Shown: in pieces, positions 1-5,523 of the stretch
Layout of the letters: each line of letters starts with the position of its first letter
Numbering within the stretch: position 1 is the first letter of the stretch
Assembly (NCBI GenBank): GCA_037130535.1
Contig: JBAXSU010000162.1
Coordinates: forward strand, 1 to 7,760
Source of the DNA: VFMC01 sp037130535
GTDB lineage: Bacteria > Actinomycetota > Acidimicrobiia > Acidimicrobiales > Ilumatobacteraceae
Reading direction: 5' to 3'
DNA length: 7,760 nt
Made by a program: the position numbers and the translations under genes
The notes under the pieces: generated by a model
Seen by the model: the letters and a program-made list of their open reading frames with translations, nothing else
Databases searched by the model: none
Told to the model about the DNA's origin: nothing

Positions 1-1336
1 GGAGCTTCGGGATGCGGCGCCGACGCTCGACCTCGAGCCTCTTCGCGTCCGACAGCTCCCCATCGCCGTCCCCGGAAGCCGGGCCGTCCTCGTCGGCAGG
101 ATCCCGTCGGGCAGTCCCTACTTCAGCCTCTTCAACAGGAGGAAGCTCCCCGACCGATTCCTTGGGTCGATGGGCCAAACGGATGAACGGACGCTCGATC
201 GCGAAGTAGCTGACCGTAGCGACCACGAAGGAGAGCGCGAGCAAGCCGACGCGCGCACCGGCAGTCGTCGACGCCTTCCCATAGAGCACACCGGCGAAGA
301 TGATCAGCGGCCAATGCCAGAGGTAGAGCGAGTAGCTGATCCGACCGATCGCGCGAGGCAGCCGCAGCGAGAGCAGTCGCCCGGCCGGATTCCTCCCGGT
401 CTCCGAAAGCCCGGCGCAGATCAGCAGCGCGGCTCCGCCCGTGGGAACGAGTGCGATCCAGCCGGGGTAGCCCTGCTCAGCACCGCAGACGACCAGCGCC
501 AAAGCCAAGAGCCCCAAGCCGAGCAGTCCGCTGACAGAGGCGACCTTGCCCTTCATCCGAACTGCGATCGCCGGCGTCAGGGCGATGAACGCGCCGAGCG
601 CGAGCTGCCAGGCGCGGGCAAAGGTGGAGAAGTAGCCGGCCGCGGGGTCGATCTGGGCCGACCTGATCGACCAGGCAAGTGAGGCGAGCCCAATCACGAC
701 GACGGCTGCCCTAACAGCCACGAGCCAGCCGCTCCCGTCGCGGCGCCGACCGGCGATCAACGCGACGCCGAGGAAGACGAGCGGCCAGACGACGTAGAAC
801 TGCTCCTCGACAGCGAGCGACCAGAAGTTCTGGAGCGGCGACTGGGCGACATTGACCCGGAAGTAGTCCGTCGCTTGTTGGATCAACTGGATGTTGGTAC
901 CGAAGAAGGTCGCCCAGAGCGCCTCGGACTGAAGCTTGATGAAGGCGATCCGGTTGAGCAGGAGCTTGCCTGCGAGCAGGACCACGGCGATCGTGGTCAG
1001 CGCGGCAGGGAGAATCCTCAGGACGCGGCGCCTGTAGAAGCCGACGATCGAGATCCGCCCGCGGCCACTGGCCGAGGCCTCGGCTCTCCTGCGGTACTCC
1101 TTGGCGAGCAGCGAGGTGATCAAGTAGCCCGAGATCACGAAGAAGACATCGACCCCGACAAAGCCCGAGGCGAAGCCTGGGAACCCCAAGTGACTGAAGA
1201 CGACCATCAGCACGGCCACCGCCCTGAGGCCCTCGATGTCGCGGCGGAACTTCAGCCCTCCTGCCGCAGCCTGCCCATCCGCCGCATCGAGTCGGGCGGG
1301 ATCAGAGTCCTCCGGGGCAACGATGGTTCCGGGCAC
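1..1336 (-). CDS. Acyltransferase-3 (OafA/YrhL-like) membrane protein, 3' end cut by window
   Basis: Reading the minus strand gives about 445 open residues with the hallmarks of integral-membrane acyltransferase-3 proteins, which transfer acyl groups (often acetyl) to cell-envelope sugars. Visible in order: RRDIEGLRAVAVLMVVFSH with the family's catalytic-type His near residue 49; a GFVGVDVFFVISGYLIT segment; NFWSLAVEEQFYVVWP near residues 171-186; several hydrophobic spans; and ISYSLYLWHWPLIIF, then a FAIERPFIRL end to the membrane domain. After that comes an acidic, Ser/Arg-rich linker running off the left edge. In this family such a linker often leads to a C-terminal SGNH hydrolase domain, which is inferred here and not seen. 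The start is uncertain: GTG at 1336 is the latest start codon before the conserved region, an in-frame stop lies at 1403-1405, and I see no clear ribosome site. It probably belongs to the host flank, transcribed away from the tRNAs. Confidence 0.88.
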   Translation of the reverse strand, partial: MPGTIVAPEDSDPARLDAADGQAAAGGLKFRRDIEGLRAVAVLMVVFSHLGFPGFASGFVGVDVFFVISGYLITSLLAKEYRRRAEASASGRGRISIVGFYRRRVLRILPAALTTIAVVLLAGKLLLNRIAFIKLQSEALWATFFGTNIQLIQQATDYFRVNVAQSPLQNFWSLAVEEQFYVVWPLVFLGVALIAGRRRDGSGWLVAVRAAVVVIGLASLAWSIRSAQIDPAAGYFSTFARAWQLALGAFIALTPAIAVRMKGKVASVSGLLGLGLLALALVVCGAEQGYPGWIALVPTGGAALLICAGLSETGRNPAGRLLSLRLPRAIGRISYSLYLWHWPLIIFAGVLYGKASTTAGARVGLLALSFVVATVSYFAIERPFIRLAHRPKESVGELPPVEEAEVGTARRDPADEDGPASGDGDGELSDAKRLEVERRRRIPKL

Positions 1337-1473
1337 CGTTCGATGGTGCCACAACGGATGGGCCAAACCCGCCGTCGCAACCCGCTTCAGGGAGTCGGGC
1401 GGCTATCCGACTGGGCATCCCGGACCCCACCGCACGGACCGCGTCGCTCTGCCGCTACGCTTCGCTGCGACTT

Positions 1474-1544
1474 GGCGACGTGGCGGAGTGGCTACGCAGC
1501 GGCCTGCAAAGCCGTGTACACCGGTTCGACTCCGGTCGTCGCCT
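1474..1544 (+). tRNA. tRNA-Cys (GCA)
   Basis: The cloverleaf folds by hand: acceptor arm GGCGACG/CGTCGCC is perfect; the D stem is GCG/CGC; the anticodon stem GCGGC/GCCGT (one G-U pair) closes the loop CTGCAAA, which reads anticodon GCA; the T stem ACCGG/CCGGT surrounds TTCGACT. The discriminator base is T, as expected for cysteine tRNA. Length is 71 nt and no CCA is encoded. It lies 33 bp before tRNA-Gly and may be co-transcribed with it. Confidence 0.95.
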
Positions 1545-1577
1545 CTCGTCGGATGGGGTGTATCCTCAGACGACAGT

Positions 1578-1651
1578 GCGGATGTAGCTCAGTTGGCTAG
1601 AGCGTCTGCTTGCCATGCAGAAGGTCGAGGGTTCGAGTCCCTTCATCCGCT
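1578..1651 (+). tRNA. tRNA-Gly (GCC)
   Basis: Acceptor arm GCGGATG/CATCCGC is perfect, the D arm has the usual TAGCTCAGTTGGCTAGAGC layout, and the anticodon stem TCTGC/GCAGA closes the loop TTGCCAT, which reads GCC (glycine). The T arm contains GGGTTCGAGTCCC, and the discriminator is T as in glycine tRNAs. No CCA is encoded. A TATCCT hexamer at 1561-1566 is a possible own -10 box, but without a convincing -35. This is the last host-like gene before the phage-derived block, so its 3' half is the natural candidate attachment site for the island. Confidence 0.95.
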
Positions 1652-1674
1652 TCGTTTAGCTAGCGCGACCAACT

Positions 1675-1728
1675 CGGAGCCGACCGTCAATCTCCCGCAG
1701 TTCTAGGGGATCGGCGGTCGGCTTTGTC
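1675..1728 (+). terminator. Terminator-like hairpin after the tRNA genes
   Basis: AGCCGACCG (1678-1686) pairs perfectly with CGGTCGGCT (1715-1723). Three further pairs, two of them G-U, extend the base. An inner stem ATCTCC/GGGGAT shortens the loop. The right arm runs into TTTG, a weak U-tract. The position just after tRNA-Gly and before the capsid leader suits termination of the tRNA transcript. A stem-loop near an attachment site is the alternative reading. Confidence 0.6.
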
Positions 1729-1767
1729 GTTCCTGTCGCCCACTGGCGGGCCGAAACTGGCCCATTC

Positions 1768-1785
1768 CTGACACCTCCGTGTCAG
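1768..1785. repeat. Perfect 7-bp inverted repeat CTGACAC/GTGTCAG
   Basis: CTGACAC (1768-1774), spacer CTCC, then GTGTCAG (1779-1785) form a perfect dyad. The half-site CTGACAC recurs at 1791-1797 in direct orientation, exactly 23 bp downstream. It occurs again at 3610-3616. The layout looks like an operator for a dimeric DNA-binding protein, but it could also act as a small RNA hairpin. Confidence 0.6.
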
Positions 1786-1910
1786 CAGTCCTGACACGAC
1801 CGACACGGACTCGAAACTGTCTGTGTGAGGAGTCTGTTCAACACTTGGACCGTGGCGGGATGCCACCTCCGTAGTGACTGGCGCGATGCCAGTACGCAGC
1901 ACACCTCCGT
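1772..1910 (+). repeat. Three copies of CACCTCCGT in the capsid leader
   Basis: The nonamer is found at 1772-1780, 1864-1872 and 1902-1910, all in the same orientation, and I found no other exact copy in the window. CACCTCC matches the anti-Shine-Dalgarno end of 16S rRNA, and the CCTCCG core is complementary to CGGAGG (2024-2029) in the capsid ribosome site. Roles as protein-binding sites or as RNA elements that mask the ribosome site are both inference. Confidence 0.55.
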
Positions 1911-2042
1911 CGTGAGGGCGAAGGACTGTCGAGGATCGCGAGCCAATGCGGTGAACGCGAGCCCGTCCGACGCAGCAGATCGACGCACCGCGAGCAATAA
2001 ACAACTCGCACCCGGCAACTAGCCGGAGGAGGAATCAACAAC

Positions 2043-3371
2043 ATGAGCATCACCAGTACCGAACTACCGGCAACCCTCGACGGTGCCCGGATCAAGCTCT
2101 CCGAGCTTCGCGGTCGCAACGACGAAGCACTCGACAAGCTGCGCGACTTCATTGACAGCCGCGGCGACACGATGACGAAGGCCGACACCGAGATCGCCGA
2201 CCGACTTGAGCGTCGCGTCGACGACGTCCAGTCCGAGATCAAGTCCGTCCAGGACCGCTGGCCCGAGACTCGCGAGCCGTCTAACATCGCTGTTCGACAG
2301 GCGGCACTTCCCGCGGTCAATCCCCGACTCCACGACCTGCTCGGCGGAGTCTCTGACGATGCCCCGAAGGGCGTCCTCGGCGAGTTCATCCAGCAGCGCG
2401 ACGGACTTGAGTTCGACGGTGCCCCGGCCAGTGACTTCTCACTCGGCAAGGCAATCCGAGGAGTGACGACCGGCAACTGGAACGACGCCGACCTCGAGCT
2501 TCGCGCCATGAGCATCGGCACCGACACCGCCGGTGGTCATGCGGTCCCGACTCCCCTCGCGGGCGAAGTCATCGACCGGGTCTCAGCTCGGGCCGTCGCA
2601 CTTCAGGCCGGAGTCCGCGTCGTGCCCATGGACGCGGCGACACAGAAGTTCCCGCGGATCAGTTCGGGTGTCACTGGCGGATGGAAGGCCGAGAACGACG
2701 CGGTCACCGTGTCCGACCCGGCGCTCGACTCCGTCACATTGACGGCCCGCACACTCGCCGTCGCGACGAAGCTGTCTTACGAGCTTCTGGAGGACTTGAG
2801 TGAGGCCGGAGCCGCGGCAATCGAGAACGCCATCACGGACTCGATTGCGAAGCAGCTCGACAGCGCGATCTTCAACGGCTCGGGAACCGCGCCGGAGATC
2901 CGTGGCATTCGCAACCAGAGCGGCATCACCGAGCGAACGAACGGCACGAACGGCGCGAGCCCGAGCTGGTCGATCCTCAATGACGCGGTCGCTCAGGTCC
3001 GACAGGCCGGGTTCAACCCGAACGCGGTCGTCCTCCATCCGAGGACAAGCGCGGTACTCGGCAACCTGACGGACACGACCGGCCAATGGATCGCAAGGCC
3101 CGCGTACCTCGATGGTGTCCAGACGCTCGACACGACCTCCGTGCCGACGAACATCACCACGGGCAGCTCGTCGAACACGAGCATCGCAATCGCGGGACAG
3201 TTCGATCAGGCGATCCTCGGGGTCCGGCCGAGCTTCGGCATCAGGGTCGTCCAGGACGCAAGCCGCTACGCGGACAGCCTGTCGGTACTTCTCGTGGCTT
3301 ACCTTCGCGCTGATGTGGTGCTGGCTCAGCCGACCGCGTTCGCAGTCGCGAAGGGGATCAAAGCAAGCTAA
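2043..3371 (+). CDS. HK97-fold phage major capsid protein
   Basis: This 442-residue protein forms the icosahedral shell of a phage or satellite particle. Residues 14-72 are charged and helical, like the delta (scaffolding) domain of HK97-type capsids. A flexible stretch follows (about 73-130), then the N-arm. The mature-fold signature begins around 155 with MSIGTDTAGGHAVPTPLAGE and continues through FPRISSGVTGGWKAE (203-217), a TLAVATKLSYELLEDL spine helix (237-252) and NGSGTAPEIRGIRN (278-291). The end ADVVLAQPTAFAVAKG is typical of the family. The ATG is set by GGAGGAGG ten bases upstream. No prohead protease lies next to it, so removal of the delta domain would need a protease encoded elsewhere. 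An encapsulin is unlikely, given the delta domain and the nearby terminase gene. Confidence 0.92.
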   Translation: MSITSTELPATLDGARIKLSELRGRNDEALDKLRDFIDSRGDTMTKADTEIADRLERRVDDVQSEIKSVQDRWPETREPSNIAVRQAALPAVNPRLHDLLGGVSDDAPKGVLGEFIQQRDGLEFDGAPASDFSLGKAIRGVTTGNWNDADLELRAMSIGTDTAGGHAVPTPLAGEVIDRVSARAVALQAGVRVVPMDAATQKFPRISSGVTGGWKAENDAVTVSDPALDSVTLTARTLAVATKLSYELLEDLSEAGAAAIENAITDSIAKQLDSAIFNGSGTAPEIRGIRNQSGITERTNGTNGASPSWSILNDAVAQVRQAGFNPNAVVLHPRTSAVLGNLTDTTGQWIARPAYLDGVQTLDTTSVPTNITTGSSSNTSIAIAGQFDQAILGVRPSFGIRVVQDASRYADSLSVLLVAYLRADVVLAQPTAFAVAKGIKAS

Positions 3372-3379
3372 CCGAGCTT

Positions 3380-3413
3380 GCGGGTCCGGGTCGCTTCGGT
3401 GACCTGGACCCGC
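3380..3413 (+). terminator. Strong hairpin just after the capsid stop
   Basis: Thirteen consecutive pairs (3380-3392 with 3401-3413, one of them G-U) enclose the 8-nt loop GCTTCGGT, starting 9 bases after the capsid stop codon. No U-tract follows, so it may be an actinomycete-style terminator, an attenuator, or a 3' stabiliser of the capsid mRNA. Any of these would raise or separate capsid expression relative to terS. Confidence 0.55.
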
Positions 3414-3445
3414 ACGGTCCGGGGTTGTGTCCGGATCGTGGTGGC

Positions 3446-3489
3446 CGACACGGGCGCGGGGCTTCGCTCCTTTCACCCGGCCCGTGTCG
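3446..3489. repeat. Perfect 10-bp inverted repeat in the capsid-terS spacer
   Basis: CGACACGGGC (3446-3455) is the exact reverse complement of GCCCGTGTCG (3480-3489), with a 24-nt spacer that can itself form a short GGGG/CTCC stem. Each arm contains the octamer CGACACGG seen in the capsid leader (1801) and again at 3590. It lies 30 bases before the start of the next small ORF, so it could be an operator or a second RNA hairpin. Confidence 0.55.
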
Positions 3490-3518
3490 AGTCACCGGCA
3501 CCAAGACAAGGGAGACAG

Positions 3519-3734
3519 ATGAAGCGATCAACCACGGGGCAGGGCAGAAGCTTACGGAAATCGTTCCGGAAGCTACGCGTGACAACACCCGACACGGAAG
3601 TCCGTCTTTCTGACACGAACGCTCCGGGACCCGGCCGAGGGGACGACAATCTTCCGGCGTCGAACTGGGAGTTTGTGCGCCGGTCCGTCGAGGTTCCGGC
3701 CGTGTCCTGCTTCGTCTTTGGAGGTTCACTGTGA
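3519..3734 (+). CDS. Small hypothetical protein coupled to terS
   Basis: A 71-residue ORF begins at ATG 3519, seven bases after an AAGGGAG-type ribosome site (3508-3513), and ends in a TGA whose first base is inside the GTG start of terS (GTGA overlap). That geometry argues for a real, translationally coupled gene. The N-terminal third is very basic (MKRSTTGQGRSLRKSFRKLR), as in a nucleic-acid-binding tail. The rest is mixed, with WEFVRR near residue 50 and a hydrophobic, Cys-containing end. I recognise no family. An in-frame TTG at 3378 would lengthen it, but that start lies inside the structured spacer and has no support. The alternative is that this is non-coding leader of terS that happens to stay open. 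Confidence 0.5.
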   Translation: MKRSTTGQGRSLRKSFRKLRVTTPDTEVRLSDTNAPGPGRGDDNLPASNWEFVRRSVEVPAVSCFVFGGSL

Positions 3735-4207
3735 AGGGCAGGAAGCCGACGCCCACGGAAGTGCTGCGCAAGCGTGGAAGCCGAGTGAAGCGTGACACGG
3801 TCGTCCTGGCGGGTCGTGAGGCTCCGCCTGTCCCTCCGGGCCTCTGCGCATCGGAGAAGAAGATCTACCTTCAGCTGGTCGAGGACATGGGCGAGGTGGT
3901 CGACGCTGCGGATTGGCCTCTGCTGGAGATCGCGGCGGTGACGATCTGGAGGATGAGGCAGGCGCGGCGAATGGTCGCGAAGCACGGGGCGGTCAGTGTG
4001 TCCAGTCGTGGTACTCCGACAAAGTCTCCGTGGTATCGGATCGAGCGTGAGGCCGCGGCGGAGGTCAGGCAGTTGCTCGACCACTTGGGCATCGGGCCCG
4101 TTGGTCGGGCGCGGCTTGGGAGGTCGGGCGGCAAGGGTCGTTCCATGAGTGACGAGATGGATCGCGTTGTTGGTCGCCGGGGGAATCTCCGGCTTGTTGA
4201 CTCCTGA
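3731..4207 (+). CDS. Phage terminase small subunit, P27 family
   Basis: The small terminase recognises the packaging site on phage DNA and loads it onto the large-subunit motor. This 158-residue protein has the P27 (Terminase_4) layout: a basic N-terminus GRKPTPTEVLRKRGSRVKR, a Pro-rich stretch APPVPPGLCASEKKIYLQLVEDM (about 33-55), helix VVDAADWPLLEIAAVTIWRM where family members have LT(x)AD, then KSPWYRIEREAAAEVRQLLDHLGIGPVGRARL, the usual C-terminal motif. GTG 3731 is chosen for GGAGG (3720-3724) six bases upstream and for the GTGA overlap with the small ORF before it. Its usual partner, the large ATPase/nuclease subunit, is absent from the window. That fits a satellite that steers another phage's motor to its own DNA. 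Confidence 0.88.
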   Translation: MKGRKPTPTEVLRKRGSRVKRDTVVLAGREAPPVPPGLCASEKKIYLQLVEDMGEVVDAADWPLLEIAAVTIWRMRQARRMVAKHGAVSVSSRGTPTKSPWYRIEREAAAEVRQLLDHLGIGPVGRARLGRSGGKGRSMSDEMDRVVGRRGNLRLVDS

Positions 4208-4224
4208 TCGTCGGCTTGCGGATT

Positions 4225-4242
4225 CTGCGGAATCGCGGAATC
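4225..4242. repeat. Inverted copy of a GCGGAATC repeat, mate at 6451-6469
   Basis: CTGCGGAATCGCGGAATC holds two GCGGAATC units in tandem. The reverse complement of 6451-6469 (start of the DUF3987 gene) is the same sequence with one extra C, so these are near-identical inverted copies 2.2 kb apart. The local unit also makes a short GATTC/GAATC hairpin. Function unknown; a replication or recombination site is possible. Confidence 0.4.
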
Positions 4243-4321
4243 GTGCCGGTGCTGATCTTGTCGTGATCGAGGTCGCGCTGGCGACGGCTTCGCAGGTCTG
4301 AGCGGTTCCGTCGTGGGCGGA

Positions 4322-4337
4322 TGCTGTAATCCACGGC
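4322..4337 (+). promoter_or_regulatory. Possible leaderless promoter for the 227-residue gene
   Basis: TGC-TGTAAT (4322-4330) looks like an extended -10 element and lies 7 bases before the ATG at 4338. There is no Shine-Dalgarno sequence before that ATG, so transcription starting at or next to the ATG (leaderless mRNA, common in actinomycetes) would explain both facts. No good -35 was seen. Confidence 0.35.
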
Positions 4338-5021
4338 ATGAGTTCACTTACGAGAAGCGGCAGCACCAATGGCCGCGACAAGGCTTACCAAGTCGGCGAG
4401 GGGCTCCGCGAGGTGCGCGGCCTCGCCGGGATCAGTGTTCGGGTCTGGGCCGAAGGCGTGAGGGCATGGGAAAACCATGTCGACGGACCTGGCATCCCGC
4501 GTTACCCGTTCGCCAAGTACCCGGTCGAGAGTCTGCGCGTGACTCTCAGCAGTGCGGAGTCAGGCAAGCGCGGCCTGACGGATCAGATGCTCGCGGCGGC
4601 GCTCGATGTGCTGAGCGACGCCCTGCCGCGCAAGTCTGAGAACCCGGAGGTCCGTCGCCTCGGGAACCTGCTGATCGATCAGGCCCGCGTCACCAACCGC
4701 GAGGATCGCTACCGCGATGGAGCGGACCCCGACCTGTTCCCCTTTGTCGCCGACAAGCTCGCGAGCGCAATCGCATGGCTTGACGAGCTTCGGGCGCAGG
4801 GCAGCATCCTCGTTGAGCGTGTCGAGCATCAGGTGGCCCGCTACGAGGATCTTGCGGCAAGGGCTCGCGAGATCGACGAGCGCAACATCGAACTTCACTC
4901 GGGCACCGAGGCCGTCATTGAGCGGCACATCGAGGACGCCCGCGAAGCATTGGCGCGAGTCCGTGCCAATGAGCCAGCGACCGCTGACCGTGTGAAAGGA
5001 GACAAGGTCGGCAGGCAGTGA
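4338..5021 (+). CDS. Uncharacterised protein with C-terminal coiled-coil region
   Basis: I do not recognise this 227-residue protein. It is soluble, with no signal peptide or membrane span. Residues 15-75 are mixed, with VRVWAEGVRAWENHV and PRYPFAKYP. Residues 83-145 are Ala/Leu-rich helices (MLAAALDVLSDALP; FVADKLASAIAWLDELRA). Residues 155-212 are a long, charged helical stretch rich in E/R/A that probably forms a coiled coil. The ATG at 4338 is preceded by a possible extended -10 and no ribosome site, so the message may be leaderless. It ends just before a strong hairpin (5029-5060). Sitting between packaging and replication genes, it may be a structural or DNA-associated accessory protein, but this is a guess. 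Confidence 0.75.
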   Translation: MSSLTRSGSTNGRDKAYQVGEGLREVRGLAGISVRVWAEGVRAWENHVDGPGIPRYPFAKYPVESLRVTLSSAESGKRGLTDQMLAAALDVLSDALPRKSENPEVRRLGNLLIDQARVTNREDRYRDGADPDLFPFVADKLASAIAWLDELRAQGSILVERVEHQVARYEDLAARAREIDERNIELHSGTEAVIERHIEDAREALARVRANEPATADRVKGDKVGRQ

Positions 5022-5028
5022 GACAGGC

Positions 5029-5060
5029 GGAGGTCGAGGTGCTCAAACACCTCGACCTCC
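5029..5060 (+). terminator. Perfect 13-bp hairpin after the 227-residue gene
   Basis: GGAGGTCGAGGTG (5029-5041) and CACCTCGACCTCC (5048-5060) pair without a mismatch around the 6-nt loop CTCAAA, beginning 8 bases after the stop at 5021. No U-tract follows. It could terminate or attenuate transcription, or separate two parts of one mRNA. It would lie inside the next gene only if that gene began at GTG 5018. Confidence 0.65.
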
Positions 5061-5075
5061 AGTACTACACAACCC

Positions 5076-5091
5076 GCCGCCCGAGGGCGGC
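5076..5091 (+). repeat. Second hairpin ahead of the next gene
   Basis: GCCGCC/GGCGGC with tetraloop CGAG (5076-5091) follows the larger hairpin by 15 bases and ends 7 bases before the ribosome site GGAGA (5098-5102). Together they make a tandem stem-loop leader for the gene starting at 5108. Confidence 0.5.
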
Positions 5092-5107
5092 AGATACGGA
5101 GAAACAG

Positions 5108-5521
5108 ATGGTAGAGCAGCACAAGGCAGCGGGCAACGCTGCGCCGCAGGACAGGCCCGAGGGCTCGGAGATCGTGTTCAACCGACACGAGCACTTCGAG
5201 ACGAAAGTCGACACGATTGAGGTCAGGTCGGTCATGGCTAAGGTCGCGAAAGCGGCCACGGCCGAGAAGTTGGACACGGACCTACTCCGTCACACCGCAG
5301 CGATCCTCGACAGGATTGATGTGCTTGACGCCCCGTTGATGACGGTCTCGATCGAGACACTCGGCGACGCGGTGTCATTGGCTTGGCGGTGTAAGCCGAA
5401 TGAGGCGAAGCGGTTCACGGGCCACAAGGAGTGGGTCGATCACGAAACTTGGATCGACCTCTGCCAGATCGTTGGAGTGGTCGCGAGGACTCTCAGCCAG
5501 AACCGTCACAAGGTGAGCTGA
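5108..5521 (+). CDS. Uncharacterised soluble protein
   Basis: A 137-residue protein I do not recognise. It reads as a polar N-terminus (1-40, with NRHEHFETKVDTIEV) followed by helical segments VMAKVAKAATAEKLDTDLLRHTAAILDRIDVL and an aromatic-rich C-terminal part (AWRCKPNEAKRF, KEWVDHETWIDLCQIVGVVARTL). There is no membrane span or signal peptide. ATG 5108 is preferred because GGAGA lies six bases upstream and because an earlier in-frame GTG at 5018, although it overlaps the previous stop as GTGA, has no ribosome site and would force translation through two strong hairpins. The next gene begins 2 bases after its stop, so the two are almost certainly co-translated. Confidence 0.75.
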   Translation: MVEQHKAAGNAAPQDRPEGSEIVFNRHEHFETKVDTIEVRSVMAKVAKAATAEKLDTDLLRHTAAILDRIDVLDAPLMTVSIETLGDAVSLAWRCKPNEAKRFTGHKEWVDHETWIDLCQIVGVVARTLSQNRHKVS

Positions 5522-5523
5522 CC

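Larger units (their letters stand above)
1729..2042 (+). promoter_or_regulatory. Capsid-gene leader, no convincing ORF, repeat-rich
   Basis: This stretch between the terminator hairpin and the capsid start holds no gene I would defend. It has a perfect 7-bp dyad (1768-1785), a second copy of its half-site (1791-1797), an octamer CGACACGG at 1801, a 6-bp inverted repeat ACTGGC/GCCAGT at 1877-1893, and three copies of CACCTCCGT. It ends in a strong ribosome site GGAGGAGG (2025-2032) ten bases before the capsid ATG. No clear -35/-10 pair was found. The density of short repeats suggests a regulated promoter or structured 5' leader for the capsid gene. Confidence 0.5.

Noticed and set aside
875..1600. 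Long plus-strand open frame (241 residues) across the acyltransferase region and tRNA-Cys
   Set aside because: It lies antisense to the clearly conserved acyltransferase frame and runs through a tRNA gene; its composition is that of a GC-rich shadow frame.
1825..2022. 65-residue plus-strand ORF in the capsid leader
   Set aside because: It starts at a GTG with no ribosome site, has no recognisable protein pattern, and contains the repeat elements; more likely untranslated leader.
1729..2042. CRISPR array or tandem-repeat array in the capsid leader
   Set aside because: The repeats are only 7-9 bases long with uneven spacing, and there are no spacers of uniform length.
1652..2042. Integrase or excisionase remnant next to the tRNA
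   Set aside because: No frame here shows tyrosine- or serine-recombinase motifs or an HTH; the stretch appears non-coding.
2043..3371. Encapsulin (nanocompartment shell) instead of phage capsid
   Set aside because: The N-terminal delta-like coiled coil, the 442-residue length and the adjacent small terminase all favour a virion capsid; no cargo enzyme is nearby.
2583..3476. 297-residue minus-strand ORF opposite the capsid gene
   Set aside because: Arg/Asp-rich shadow translation of the capsid frame, with no family features and no start signals.
3378..3518. Longer TTG-started form of the small ORF before terS
   Set aside because: It has no ribosome site and would read through two strong hairpins; the internal ATG 3519 has good start signals.
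3473..4381. 302-residue minus-strand ORF opposite terS
   Set aside because: It covers the terS gene and the gap after it; the plus strand carries a recognisable P27 terminase with a ribosome site.
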